Positions 9,951 to 21,975 of a stretch of 64,000 bases of DNA are shown piece by piece; within the stretch, counting starts at the first letter, position 1, and every line of letters starts with the position of its first letter. Where the stretch lies: positions 828,501-892,500 of the forward strand of contig CAKKTE020000188.1 of NCBI GenBank assembly GCA_920105625.2. Reading direction: 5' to 3'. Made by a program: the position numbers and the translations under genes. The notes below the pieces were generated by a model that saw nothing but the letters and a program-made list of their open reading frames with translations, was not told the origin of the DNA and searched no databases. The stretch comes from Clusia tigrina (Eukaryota > Arthropoda > Insecta > Diptera > Clusiidae).

Positions 9951-11809
9951 TTTTTAGCTTTTTAAATGCTTCCTCCTGTTCTGTCCTCCACTCAAAATTT
10001 GTCTTTACATGTGTAACTCTTCTTAAGGGTTCGGTTACTTCTGACATATTACTCACGTATGTTCCAAGTCCCAGGAATCGTAGGGTATCCTTTTTATCGT
10101 TAGGTGATGGCATGTTTATTATGGCACTTATTTTATCCGGATCGAGTTTTAACCCCTCGTTGGTTAGGACGTGTCCAAAAAATTTTACTTTCTCCTGACA
10201 TACTCTCATCTTCGTCTTGTTAATTTTCAAGTTTTCTTCACGTAGACGTTGTAATAATTTGTCTAAATTTTCGTTATGGTTCTCAATTGCCTCACTTTTG
10301 GTATAACCCTTTCCAAACACTAAAATATCGTCAGCTATACAAACTACGCCTTTCAATCCAGCTATAACCTGGTTTTGCCGCATTTGGAATATTTCCATTG
10401 CTGGCTTTACTCCGAAGGGTACACGGTTAAATCGATATTTACCAAAGGGTGTCCAAAATGATGTTAATTTACTGCTTGCTTTATCCAATTCGAGTTGCCA
10501 AAAACCATGTTTAGCATCCAGTATGGAAAATATCTTGGCATCTGCTAATTCGGTTAGAATTTCCTCTACCGTGGGAAGCTGGTACTTTACATCTTTGAGA
10601 GCTTCGTTTAAACCCTTTGGATCGATGCATACTCTTAGTTTGTCATTTTTCTTCACTAGTACCATATTACTCGTCCAATTGATATGTTCTGGTTCTCTAA
10701 CTATGACCTTCATGTTCTCCATTTCTTTCAGTGTTTCCCTCAGCTGTTCTCGTAACACTATAGGTATTCTTCTTGGAGGCTCATTTTTGGGTGTTATGCT
10801 GTTGTCTATTTCCAATGTTATGTTGCCTTTCAGTTTGCCTAGACCTTGAAATACATCGTCATATCTGTTAATGATTTTATAAGCTTGTTCCTGTTCGGCA
10901 GAGTGACTTTCAACCTTTTTACATAATTCTATGAGCTTCAACGATTGACATGTTTGTAATGAGAGTAAAGGACAGTGATTATTTTCTATTATGTAAAATA
11001 ATAATATATACTCAGCCCTGTTCCTCTCAATTTTCAACTGCGTTCTTCCGATTGGTGTAATTTGCGTTCCTTCTATGGTTCTAAGCTTCGTTTGCGTCTT
11101 GTTAATTGTTGGTTTTGCTTCTATCTCCTTCAAATTGTTGATTCCTATGATGTTACAGGTTGCGCCGGTATCCAGCTGACATTTTGTGTGATACGCAACG
11201 TTGTTGTTGTTGTAAATCTTCAGTTCCAAGTAAAGTCCTTTGCTGTTGTTGTTTAATACGGTGTTCAGTACAAATTCTTCGTCTATTTCTGATGTTGCCT
11301 CGTCACTATTGGTTGATGTTACCACCTCTTTGATTGCCCTTGCATTGTGGCCTTGTTTGTTGTTGTTATAAGCTGACATGCAAACTCGAGCGTAATGACC
11401 TCTTCTATTACATTTATGGCATGTTAATTTTCTAGCCGGACACTGTTCCAATGTGTTGTGATATTCGTTGCCACAAAATTTGCATAATTTGTGTTCAAAT
11501 CTATTTTGTTTTTGTTGTTGATTTCTGGCTCTATGTGGTATCTGTTGTAGCTTGTTTATATCAAATTGTTTGTTCTCTATACCACGTAGCTGTTGTTCCG
11601 TAGTTTCCTTTGATCTGCATATTTCAATAGCCTTTGTCAAAGTTATGTTGTTGTCGAGCCATAGTTTTTGCTTTAGATCAGGGTCTTTGATGGAACATAT
11701 TATCTTGTCGAGTAGGAGGTCTTCCTCTAGTGGACCATATTGTGCATTCTTTATAAGACTCCTCAATCTGTTGAAATTCTCGTCATATGACTCTTCCGGG
11801 TCTTGTTTG
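9841..11809 (-). pseudogene. gag-pol: Mag-type gag-protease-RT, 5' truncated
   Basis: A single long frame. Gag part: EESYDENFNRLRSLIKNAQ and LWLDNNITLTKAIEICRSKE (capsid end), then two knuckles, CKFCGNEYHNTLEQC and CHKCNRRGHYARVC. Protease: CQLDTGATCNIIG. RT: WTSNMVLVKKNDKLRVCIDP, FSILDAKHGFWQLELD, VPFGVKPAMEIFQ, and the catalytic CIADDILVFG, then the thumb. The frame goes wrong in an A-run on the coding strand at about 9949-9957, just after EEAFKKLKK, and ends at 9841. Gag and pol are fused in one frame. The first residues encoded after 11809 (MRCLWHYLFHAL) come from mariner sequence and are not part of the element. Confidence 0.85.
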
Positions 11810-12666
11810 GAAAGTGCGTGAAATAGGTAATGCCATAGGCATCTCAAATGATCGAGTACATTTTATTTTGCAACAAGAATTACATATGAAAAAGCTTTCT
11901 GCAAGATGGGTGCCGCATTTGTTAACAGTTGACCAAAAACGTATTCGAATGAAAATTTCTCAAGCTTGTTTGGATCGTTTTAAGCGAAATAAAATGGATT
12001 TTAAGCGTCGTTTCATAACTGTTGATGAAACATGGATCCATCACTTCACACCAGAAACAAAAGAACAATCCAAACAATGGACTAAAGCTGGTGGAAGTGC
12101 ACCAAAGAAGGCAAAAGCAGTTCAATTGGCTGGTAAGGTCATAGCAACGGTTTTCTGGGATTTCAAAGGAATTTTATTAATCGACTATCTTCAAAAAGGT
12201 AAAACAATAAATTCTGAATATTATTGTAACCTTTTCGATCAATTGAATTTGAAAATTCGAGAAAAACGACCTGGTTTACAACAAAACAAAATTATTTTTC
12301 ATCAGGAGAACGCACTATGCACAAGAGTGTTTTAACAATGGCAAAATTGAACGAATTGAAGTACGAATTGCTTGACCACCCACCTTAATCTCCTGATTTA
12401 ACTCCCTCTGACTTCTACCTGTTCCCAAATCTAAAAAAATTCCTTGCTGGCAAACGTTTTACCTACAATGAAGATGCAATGGCAGCTGTAAACGATTATT
12501 TTGAGGAGCTTCCGGAAAATTATTTTAATCAAGGGGTAGAATTGTTAGAAAAACGTTGGACTAAGTGTATTGAAGTTTCAGGAGATTATGTTGAAAAATA
12601 AAATAATTTTAAAAATCTAGCTCTAGTTTTTCATTGTTAGGCTAAGAACATTTCGAACTGCCCTCG
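11810..12666 (+). mobile_element. Mariner transposon, 5' truncated (copy 1)
   Basis: Nearly identical to 27885-28741 of the complete mariner at constant offset 16,075. The 5' terminal repeat and the DNA-binding part of the transposase are missing; the cut (11809/11810) is at AAAGTGCGTGAAATAGG, which is also the edge of the large duplicated block. The 3' terminal repeat survives (about 12633-12666, CGAACTGCCCTCG) followed by TA. The transposase remnant has the catalytic VDETW but HQEN in place of the usual HQDN, a frameshift soon after, and a stop in the PP*SPDL block, the same defects as the complete copy. Confidence 0.9.
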
Positions 12667-13240
12667 TATATATACAAAAATTGATCAATATAAAAAAATA
12701 TATTACTAATTTTACATTTGTAAATATAGCGAAAAAAATATATTGCAATTTTCAATATATCTACCTACATATACCAGAAATATATTTCTCTAAATAATCC
12801 TTATATTCACTATGAACGTAATTTACTAATTATAAATATAATATTTTCTAATACAAAAAAAAAAGTTAGAATATATGGGGTAGGGCTCCCTTGTCTTCCA
12901 TCTGTCGGAGGACTGTTTCTTCTAACAGGCGAGTTGTCATTCTTCATTAATATTTTCCTTACATTCACTGAGACTCCGTCTCTCAGCTATCTCATGAGTG
13001 CTACGATGATCTGTTCAACAGAGCACGGCCACGATGAAATGGCTGGCTTCATCTCACATTTAGCCTCCCCCTCTTGTCGCTGCAGTTGGCGTTACGCATT
13101 GGCACGTCAAGTCAGCGGCAAGAGTGGAGCACATTAACTAAACACAAAACTAAACCACAAAATGCTTCATTACAAAATCACAATACATCACAAGGAAAAC
13201 TTTAATTTACATTTTTTATTTTTAAATTGGGCGGCATTAA
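12667..13240. repeat. Duplicated flank between mariner and R, no gene
   Basis: AT-rich sequence present again at 28742-29315. A 67-codon open frame (12934-13137) is kept in both copies, but that is expected from recent duplication and it has no recognisable motif. Confidence 0.7.
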
Positions 13241-14441
13241 TTTTACCGCACCACTAGTATGATGCAGTGTGGTAGCCGCGGCTAGCTCACCGCAATGGTC
13301 GTGGTCCTCAACCCGCCACACTGCATCGGGTGGAGCACCACTACTAAAAAAAACTCCAACTCACCATTTTGCCGGTTCTCAGCTGGGCATCCTCCGCCTT
13401 GACGAAGAGCGAGCCCGCCCCATAATTGCCGCCTTAGCCTAACATTTTAAACATAAATTTAAACATAACTAAACATGCTACTTTTCTTAATAATTTAAAT
13501 AAATAACATACCTACTTAATAACTTAAATAAATACCATATACTAGTATACGTACTCGTATATACTTAGCTTTATCCTAATTTCTAGGGGGCGGGCGGCAG
13601 CCTACTTTCTCCTCCAGTATCACAGCTCAACTCCGATTCTGGAATGGGATGGGCCGGAAACAAGCAGTTATCACTCTATTCAGCACAATCACTAATCAAT
13701 GTAAAATTGTACTTGAATTCAAAAATTTTTTTCTTGGAACCGTTCACACTTTTAATGTATCAGAACAAATAACAGGAACAACCGACGAGACGAGAGATTA
13801 TCCCCACAGAATCAGACCTGCACCAACGAATATCCGCACTAGACTTTTTTCTATACACATTTCTAAACAGCAAAATCCGGACTTTGTGGCAATTTGAATA
13901 TTTTCAGTACACGAATGTAAATAAGGTTATTTTTCTCTCTCAAATGAGCCTAATTGAAATACATTGTTGTAATAAAACACTCAAACTCAATTTATATTAT
14001 TTTTTTCTAACTTCAGTGCACAGTCACACACTCAACAATTAATCCGAATACATCCACAGTAAAAACACAAATTTTAAACGCACGCGGCAACAAAATTAAT
14101 TGGAAACAACTTTCTTCCCAAACACTTTAAACTGCACAGAGACCATTTTTTCCCTACCACTGCCTTAAATGTTTTTTTCCCTTTTCTCTTAAAACCGTAT
14201 TTTCCATATCCTCGGCCTCTTCCGCTATTCCATCATTGACCGCTCCAGCGGTCAAGTCGGTCAGTTACCTTTCTTTGGAATTTTTACTATTCTGAGGCAG
14301 CGCCATCTCTACCTCAGAATCGTCTGGTAGGTTTTAGACTGGCCGCATTCACTAGAAGAGCGGACAAGTGGAAGGAAGAAAAGAAGGAGAGAAGCAAAAC
14401 AAACATACAGACGGTAGAGGCCAAAAACCACGATCGCAACA
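13241..14441 (-). mobile_element. Repeat family R, copy 2 (about 1.2 kb)
   Basis: It has the hairpin-bearing start (TTACCGCACCACTAGTATGATGCAG) and the CGATCGCAACA end. It is longer than copies 1 and 4, with extra AT-rich sequence around 13900-14190. The terminal TG on the low-coordinate side is not preserved (TTTTACC), and no target duplication is evident. Confidence 0.7.
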
Positions 14442-14550
14442 AAACACACGGGTTGCCAGGAGCAATACAAACTCCGCCGGAACACGGATGGAAGCGTCGA
14501 TCAGCATTTAATGCTCTACCCTGAGCTAGCCGGGCAACTATACCTACATA
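14442..14550. other. Short flank between R copy 2 and the errantivirus
   Basis: About 110 bp with no match elsewhere in the window. It is presumably the continuation of the sequence at 22281 interrupted by the errantivirus insertion. Confidence 0.5.
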
Positions 14551-14554
14551 TACA

Positions 14555-14936
14555 AATTAATGAATTATTAATTTAATTTGTTTTTTAAAAAAGGTCGTTT
14601 TTTTTTGTTTCTGTTTACGCCACAGTGGCCGACAATTGTCTGCACGAGTCTACACACACACCAATTGCATATACTTACGAGCTGGATCCCAACACGTCTT
14701 ACTTTTATTTAGCTTAAAACCGAACTAGTTTTACAAAATAATGAAGGCTTTAACTTTAGCTTAATAAATAATCTAAAATGCTGACGTAGTCCACGTGCCG
14801 AGTGATGACAGTGGGAACGTTGAATGTTGTTTGTTCTCGTTGAGTTGTGCAATGTGACACCTGGAATGTTGCTGCTGACGGTGTTTCTAGATGGGATGCG
14901 CGTGCAGTAACAAATGCAATGTATAATGTGTTAACT
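14555..14936 (-). repeat. Errantivirus 3' LTR (382 bp)
   Basis: Preceded on the minus strand by the purine tract AGAGGGGGAAG (14937-14947), the plus-strand primer. Compared with the 5' LTR it carries about 80 bp of extra or replaced sequence between GGT and GGATCCC (about 14593-14683). Confidence 0.85.
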
Positions 14937-14974
14937 CTTCCCCCTCTAAGTTCCATACGTCCTCGAATGGAATC

Positions 14975-16471
14975 TCAAAAACATGGTAGGTTGAAGATGC
15001 TCTTATTTTGGCTATTGACCTGTATCCTGGGAGAGTTGTTTGTAGGTTGGTTACTTTGGGAAGGCTTTTCTATGACGGTTTCAACTTGATTGGATTTGAT
15101 GTTCCTGCATTCTTTTAATCGCTTTTGCAGGACGATAACCCCAATTATCAGGGCAGTTGTTATCACTCCTATGTTCAATGATAGACTAATCTGGTTAACC
15201 GACTTCAGCTTACGGATTGACAAAGTGTTTTTAACATTAATGTCATTTATTAGTTCCAAAGATAATGTTCTCTCTTCGGCATCTGTGTTCATGGGTTGAA
15301 TTAGGGCAGGAAGAGGCTTTGTTGCTGTGATTTGTCTTGATGCGTATGTTCTGTTATTAACCCGTATAGTACTGTTATAATGATGAATGACATACGACCC
15401 ATTGAGCCACATAGTTGAGTTATCCACGTCGATTTCGCCGCTGTATTGATTTAGGAATAATATGTCATCCTGGATCTCCTCTATAGTATTGATATGCTCA
15501 TTATTGGTTATGGTGCACTTAGATGTTTGACTCGTTAACAGCTTCGGGATACACGTTGTTTCTGTGATATCTTCATAATTTCCGTGTCTACATATCGATA
15601 AACTATTGTAGGTTTTGCATTTTCCTTTTAGGCCAAAAATTTTGTTCTTACAATCTAACACGTAATCATAGTCTAGTCCAGTTACAATGTTTTCTCTCTT
15701 TATAGCTTTAATTAGTAGTCTAATACAATTTTCGGTATCTGTAGTTGGGACGCTTAGGATGTACAATATATTATATACCTCAATGGCAATTTTGACTTCG
15801 GCAAAGTGTAGCAATTCATCAGTATTAGAAAATGGTATATTACTTTTATTAAAGATATCATTTAGAATCTCAATTTCAAAAGATGAAAGAATAAATGAAT
15901 TGACAATATTTGCCTTAGCTAAATGAATTGCGAGTTCAATGTTGGCAATATATTCTTTTAATAATTCAAGTTTGTATTTAAACTCTAATATTCTTTCGTT
16001 ATGGATATTTTGTTCTGTTTTTATTATTTTAATTATTTCGTTAGTGGCATTCGTAAGTTTATTAATTACAATCTGATTGCTATTATTTTCTAAGACATCT
16101 TCCACCTTCTTCTGAATTATTTCAAAATCTTGATGGTCTGGACTTCCGGCAATCCATTTCCATGCGCTGCCGAGAAAGTCCAGTGAACGTTTAGACTTTA
16201 AATTAGGTTTGAGTCAATATATGTATGATTTTATTTGGGATATGGTGTATTTTAGGTAAGGGATCAGAGGGTGATTTAAGGTGATATTCTGAACAATGTT
16301 ACTTTCTATTTCATGAATAAGGGTATCGTAGCTCCTTAATTCGATAGTATGAATTATCTTGAAATTGCCAGTCTGCACCTTTGCCAGTCCTGAGTGCATT
16401 GCTACCAGTTTTGAATTTGAGTAATCCAATATCTGGATTTCTCCGGCGCAAAGTGTCGTTAAAATTAGCAA
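14975..16471 (-). pseudogene. env: Errantivirus env
   Basis: Env is the membrane glycoprotein of gypsy-type elements. The first segment (16471-16214) starts with a hydrophobic MLILTTLCAG stretch consistent with a signal peptide. An in-frame stop (16214-16216) follows, then a basic KSKRSLDF site of furin type, a helical region, cysteines, NST and NGS glycosylation sequons, and a transmembrane segment near IGVITTALIIGVIVL close to the C-terminus. The frame is otherwise open to 14975, so one premature stop is the only visible lesion. In related elements env is expressed from a spliced RNA; I did not locate the splice sites. Confidence 0.85.
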
Positions 16472-16493
16472 TCTGTAAATGGAAATTTATAAA

Positions 16494-19400
16494 TTAATTT
16501 CTGATATGTTTCTTGTGGACGATTCGTTCGCTTTCGGTGACTATTGTAGAATTTTTGTTCTCTTTTACTATTTCTTCCCTGTACTTCTCGGATAGTTTTG
16601 TTCCTAATCTTTTATTAATCCTGACAAAAACTACTTGTCCTGGAGTATATTGTTCGTCATTATGTTTCCTCTTGTTATGGTATTCTAGATTCCGCTTTTG
16701 TTTCTCCTGTATTTTTTCCATATTCGAATGTTTAGTTCTGTCATAGCTACCAGGGGAAAAGTCGACTGTTCTTCCAAAGAATAGATCAACAGGTTTTCTT
16801 TCGACAGTTGAGTGTATTGAATGATTGTACTCGTTTACCGCCCCTTCGAGAAGTTCCTCGAAATTCCTACATACTCCCTCCGCCTTTAGACACCTCAGCA
16901 ATTCCGCGAGGGTTGAATGGAATCTTTCAACTTGTCAATTTGACTCGCTTGAATTAGGAGGTGTAGTGAACACTTCAATGTCCAATTCATCCCTCATCAT
17001 AAACAGAATAGTGGAAGAATTTAAATATTTCTCATTATCGATGACGACCGTTTTCGGCACCCCATAGAAGAATAAGAGATCCCTTAGTGGTCTTCTAACT
17101 TCCTCGATAGACTTTCCCGTTAGCATTTTAACCTGGGCGTACTTGGAGAATTTATCCAGAGCAGTCATTACTAGCTTCTTGTCTGTTGAAAAAATGTCGA
17201 TATGGATCACCTGTCCTGGATAGGAGGGTATAGGTGTTTCTTTTATTTTTGGATCGTTAGGGTGCCTATCGTATTTATTCTTTTTGCATATTGAGCATAT
17301 TCTTACTATCCGCTTTATCTTCGCAAACATACTGGGAAAATACCACTTCTCCAAAATCTGCAATTTGTTTTCCGCTGCATTCCTGTGAGCTCTGTTATGA
17401 GTGTCAATGATGACATTTTCCTGATCGTTCTCCGAAATGACATCTTCCACGAGTACTCGCGTAAAAGAAACTTTATAATTTCTAAGGTGTAGTGGATAAA
17501 TCTCCTGTATTTTACCCATTACAAACTCTGGTACACTTATAGCATGTTTCACAGAAGGATTTAGGTATCTTTTCAATAATGCCAGCAGGGTTTGTTGGTC
17601 ATATTCCCTTTCCGCTATGGTATGTCTATGATAACCAGGGAATATAATTTGAAATTGATACGATGCCATCTCCCCTACGCTGAGAAGTATTTGGTTTTTG
17701 AATGCGTTTATAGGGGCCTCTACCCAGGGCACCAAATTTTCCCCGGAACTCTCCTGGCTATGAACGGTGCCGGTTAATGAGTTCACATTAGTGATTGGTG
17801 CTTTAGAGAGAGCATCTGCCACGACGTTAGACTTTCCTGGTTTATATTTAATCTCTTAGTTGTACTCTTCGAGAATCGCCTTCCATCTTTTCATTTTCAC
17901 ATTAGTATTCTTGTTACTCAAGGCATAGGTCAGCGGCTGGTGATCAGTGAAGATTATGACTTTTGCAGTTCCATATAAATAATTTCGAAAGGTATGTAGA
18001 GCCCGCACTATAGCTAGCATCTCCCTCTCATTGGTAGCATAGTGTCCCTCTGTTTCCGACAATACCCTTGAAATAAAAGCTATTGGTCTATCATCCTGGC
18101 TAAGTACAGCCTCGAGTGCCACATTGGAGGCATCGGTTGTCAGATGAAATTCCTTCTTGTAGTCCGGGTAAAATAGCATAACTTCTCGAGATAATAGAGC
18201 ATTTTTTAGAGAATCCATTGCTTTCATTTCATTGCACCCAAGTGTTATTCTCACTTTGCTTGACTCAGATCTAGGAATTGAGCCGTTTGGGCCTCTCAAC
18301 ATAGCGGTTAACGGTTTGACTAAATCCGCATATCCTTTCACAAACTTCCTGTAGTAATTACAGAGTCCCAAAAATGATCTTAGTTGCCGCAATGTTGTAG
18401 GGTATGGGATTTTTACCATAGCCTCTACTCTTTCCTGTATTGTACTGATGCCTTTATCAGAAACTGTGAACCCTAGAAATTCAACTTTCGTCTTAAAAAA
18501 CACGCATTTATCTAGTTGTACCCTCATATTTGCCGCTGCTAGGGTGCTAAAGATTTCCTTCAAATGATTGAAGTGTGATACGTCGTCCTTACTAAAAATT
18601 ATTATATCGTCGATATAAACGTAGCAAGTCCTTCCGATGAAATCTCTGAGTATATCGTCCAATGCTCTCTGAAATATTGATGGGGCGTTCTTAAGTCCGA
18701 AAGGGAGCCTCGTGAACTCGTATTTCCCGTTGTTAACCGAAAATGCCGTTTTTTCAATGTCCTTTTCGTTTAGTGGGATTTGATGAAATCCGCTTTTGAG
18801 ATCAATAACTGTAAAGAATTTATTGCCACCTAGGTGAGACAATACCTCTCCAATTTCTGGTATTGGATATTTGTCAGCTATAGTGACTGCGTTCAATTTT
18901 CTGAAATCCACAACAACTCTATATTTCCTTTTCCCCGATGCGTCATCCTTTTTTGGGACAACCCATATGGGTGAATTGTAGGGTGAACGAGATGGTCTTA
19001 TTATTCCGTCTTTTAATAGCTTGGTTATTTCCTCATCGACAACACTCTTCAGTGCCATTGGATAGGGATAGTTTCTCGTGTAGATGGGCTCTTCTGTGGT
19101 TGTGCGAATTTCGCCCATTACTTTCGTTGTGTACGTTAACTTTTCGTCTGGGTCTGCGAAAAGATTTTTGTGAGATTCTATTATCTTCCTCATAGTTGTT
19201 GCTTGATGTTCCGGAAGATGATCGACTCTAATTTCCAGGTTGTTCACATCCTGTGATAAATATTGGTATATTGGTATTTTCATACCATTTTTAAGTGCAA
19301 AGTAATTATCGGCCGTATGAATTATTGCAGATAGTTCCCTTAAAGTGTCGTTGCCTAGAATTGCATCAAAAGTTCTCAGTCCGGGTAGGAGGTAAAATTT

Positions 19401-19607
19401 AATAGGTTGGACTGAGTCACCGAGTAGATTTAAAAGAGTATGGTGTGATATTCGTACATCACCGGATATTGTTTTTGCACAGAAATAATCGCGATTTTTC
19501 GCAGGATTCTCCGCAAAAATCGCCTTAATATAGTTCTTATTACTACCTGTGTCCAAAAGAATTTTTAGTATCTCACCGTTCCTCGTTTTAATTTTAAAAT
19601 ATGGCAA
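16494..19607 (-). pseudogene. pol: Errantivirus pol (protease, RT, RNase H, integrase)
   Basis: Protease near the start (ILLDTGSNKNYIK). RT: IWVVPKKDDASGKRKYRVVVDF, FTVIDLKSGFHQIPL, LPFGLKNAPSIFQRAL, catalytic CYVYIDDIIIFSK. RNase H: LTTDASNVALEAVLSQ. Integrase: CSICKKNKYD zinc part, D in IHIDIFSTD, D in VVIDNEKYLN, E in QVERFHSTLAEL. Two in-frame stops interrupt it: 17856-17858 (end of RNase H) and 16935-16937 (between the second D and the E of integrase). No frameshift is seen over 3.1 kb. Gag and pol are in different frames, consistent with ribosomal frameshifting. Confidence 0.9.
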
Positions 19608-19618
19608 CGAGGAACTGT

Positions 19619-21022
19619 TTAGCCAAAAAAATTGAGGTCAGCGTTAAGATCTTCAGTTGAGTAATCTTCTACTAGATTATCCGCTGTTTTGTATCCTTCG
19701 CCAAAATAGTGTATTGACTCGTCGACGTATTCATCATTAACTTTATCGATATATTCGTTAAGGTGCGGCGTACCTCCTACAGCTCCCTCAAGTGGCTCCG
19801 TTTCAATGTCATGTTGTGGATTCTTTATTTGCTGATTGGTAGTACCATCCGTTCTTAAGTGATAGTTCCTCTGAGCCTTGTGAGCCGGTCCATGGAAAGA
19901 ACCTCCATATGCCCTTTTGACCCCGTTATTGATCGGTGGTCTGTTGGCATAATTTATTTGCTTGGTCTGCAAAGAGCGATCAATATCCATTGGTTCGGGA
20001 TTTGGAGAATTTTGTTGATGTCCTTGGGGAAATCCCTGCGGCCTCTGGTTCCCGTGTCCGTACGAGTAATATTGCTGGCGGGGTAAGTACCGAACAGCCT
20101 GTCCATTCATTGGTCTTTGAACCATCCGTGGTGGTACTGGAGGCCTATTTTGGCCCCCTACATGAGCGAGTTCAGGATAAAATTTGTTTCCAGCAAATAC
20201 CTGAGAATTTTGATTATAACCGCGGTCATTTGGTTTGTGTACTTGGCCATGAGCATGTTGCATTCGATATGCCATATTGTCCAATTTCAGGCAAATATGT
20301 AATGCTTGTGGCAGAGATGTGGGTTCCTTAACGCTCAGTAATCGTGGCAAATCTCCTTTGAGACCTCTGACGAATGTATCGAGCGCCTTATCTCTATAGG
20401 CATTTGTCATCGAGGCAAGACTACTTTCATCCAAGAAAAGACAAGCTATCTTGTCCAGTATCAAAGATAGATGCTGGTATACCGCTTGGTAAAATTCAGT
20501 TATTGTCCTGTGGCCCTGGCACATGGTAGTCATCTGATATTCCAGCGTCCCGATGTCTCGCCTATCGGAATAGTGCATCATTAGACACTTTCTTATTTTG
20601 ACCCAGTCCAGTGGCGTTCTGTAGGAATCGAGGGCGGTATCTGCCTCTCCGACAATTTTTGTCCATATCGTATGTAGTATGGCGTAATTTCTTCCTGTAC
20701 CCTTGATACCGTCAAAAAGTTCCAGCACTCTCTCTACGGATTTACGCCATGAGCCGAATTCACCAGCTTTTCCCGAGAATTCCCTAAGGGATCTCACAAT
20801 ATCGGGGATTTTATCTAATTCTTCAATTCGAATTGCTCCTATCGGTTGGTCACCACCCTCATCTAGGGTATCCGGTCTGAGGAATCCTACCACTATTGCC
20901 CTAATCTCTTCCCTTTGAGCTTGTGAGAGTCCACTAGAACTAGTATTAGGCCTCTGCGATTGGCTCATGGTGAGGGATTTACTTAGTCTTTCTGTTATCT
21001 CCTCAATACTGTCTCCAGGCAT
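19619..21022 (-). CDS. gag: Errantivirus Gag, intact 467-codon frame
   Basis: Open from ATG at 21022 to the stop at 19619. The N-terminal half contains the capsid-like region (FSGKAGEFGSWRKSVERVL, YRTPLDWVKIRKCLMMHY, FYQAVYQHLSLIL). The C-terminal half is rich in Q, N, P and G with RPPVPPRM and basic patches and has no CCHC knuckle, as is usual for gypsy-group Gag. It ends in an acidic tail. It would assemble cytoplasmic particles. It is the only undamaged gene of this element. Confidence 0.88.
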   Translation of the reverse strand: MPGDSIEEITERLSKSLTMSQSQRPNTSSSGLSQAQREEIRAIVVGFLRPDTLDEGGDQPIGAIRIEELDKIPDIVRSLREFSGKAGEFGSWRKSVERVLELFDGIKGTGRNYAILHTIWTKIVGEADTALDSYRTPLDWVKIRKCLMMHYSDRRDIGTLEYQMTTMCQGHRTITEFYQAVYQHLSLILDKIACLFLDESSLASMTNAYRDKALDTFVRGLKGDLPRLLSVKEPTSLPQALHICLKLDNMAYRMQHAHGQVHKPNDRGYNQNSQVFAGNKFYPELAHVGGQNRPPVPPRMVQRPMNGQAVRYLPRQQYYSYGHGNQRPQGFPQGHQQNSPNPEPMDIDRSLQTKQINYANRPPINNGVKRAYGGSFHGPAHKAQRNYHLRTDGTTNQQIKNPQHDIETEPLEGAVGGTPHLNEYIDKVNDEYVDESIHYFGEGYKTADNLVEDYSTEDLNADLNFFG

Positions 21023-21957
21023 ATTTTCACTTGTTCAGAATTTAATAGGAAGGATTTAAGGAATTTACACTGAATATGTCTTTCTCTTTTATTATGTTTC
21101 AATAAATAGCACTCAAATTGTTTCACAACTGTCACTTACCTTAAAAACATAATTCTCCCGTACTGGTGAACAATCTGCTCTTCGCTGGTTTGATAATTTA
21201 GAAATTTACTAAATTTTGCAATTGATTAATTCTTTCTATTGAAGATTTAAATTATCGCAAATTTCAATTCTTTTTCATTAATTCAATTTCGTTTTCCTAT
21301 TCAATTTTAGGAAACTTAAAATTTCATGCATTCAAAATTTTCTCCTTACTTTAGTTATTCATTTAAAATTTTCATTTATTATTTTTTTTTGCAAATTCTT
21401 TTTCCCTTCATTCACGATTAGTACCCAACTTCATATTTCTCTTACTTTTACTTTCAAATTTACTTATTTTATTTACAAATTTAAAATTTCTTTTCAGTAT
21501 TTAACTTTGCTTTTCTCTTACATCAAATTTGATTATTTATTTTATTTTATTTATCTTCATTTATTATTCTTTTAAAAATAAAAAAAAAAATTGTTTGTTT
21601 CGTTTATAATTCACTTTCCATTTACTTTTTCCTTTTTACTTTTCAAAAACTTCAGATCAAATTATTTTAATTCATATTCACCAATTTGATAATTTTTTTT
21701 TGTTTTTAATTTTCAATCACTTATTTACTAAAAGTCACTGCAAGCTCCTTCGAACGTAACTTATAACTACAGTAAAGCCGCTGATGATTCCGTAATCACC
21801 TCCTTTTTGCCGTTTGGCTACTAAGGCGCGTCGTTTCTTTACTCTAAAGTGCTGAGCCGGTTTTAGCACCTTCTTCCTTTTTTTATTTCTTTGGGAAAAC
21901 CCCTTAGTCCTTACTTGCCTATTGACTCAGGCAAAATTATGTAAATACTTTAAAGGG
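21023..21957 (-). other. Errantivirus leader between primer-binding site and gag
   Basis: An AT-rich untranslated leader of about 0.94 kb, full of T-runs on the plus strand. In gypsy this region houses an insulator; I did not see a convincing array of insulator-protein sites here. Confidence 0.7.
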
Positions 21958-21975
21958 GTCCCTGCTCGGGCGCCA
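21958..21975 (-). promoter_or_regulatory. Primer-binding site, tRNA-Lys type
   Basis: Minus-strand TGGCGCCCGAGCAGGGAC abuts the 5' LTR. It corresponds to the 3' end of a lysine tRNA, the primer of the gypsy group. Confidence 0.85.

Larger units (their letters stand above)
8406..11809 (-). mobile_element. Mag-clade Ty3/gypsy retrotransposon fragment, both ends missing
   Basis: Continuous gag-pol on the minus strand without LTRs. The left end (integrase C-terminus) is cut at 8405/8406 and fused to CsRn1 gag; the right end (gag) is cut at 11809/11810 and fused to a mariner. The RT and the two-knuckle gag resemble the Mag group of gypsy elements. It is the least damaged coding block of the gypsy relics apart from its missing ends: only one frameshift is evident. 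Confidence 0.8.

Noticed and set aside
11787..12335. Complete mariner transposase gene starting at 11787
   Set aside because: The first residues come from the antisense strand of Mag gag; the mariner begins only at 11810 and lacks its N-terminus.
12934..13137. 67-codon frame conserved in two places (also 29010-29213)
   Set aside because: Conservation is explained by the recent duplication of the whole region; no domain or supporting context.
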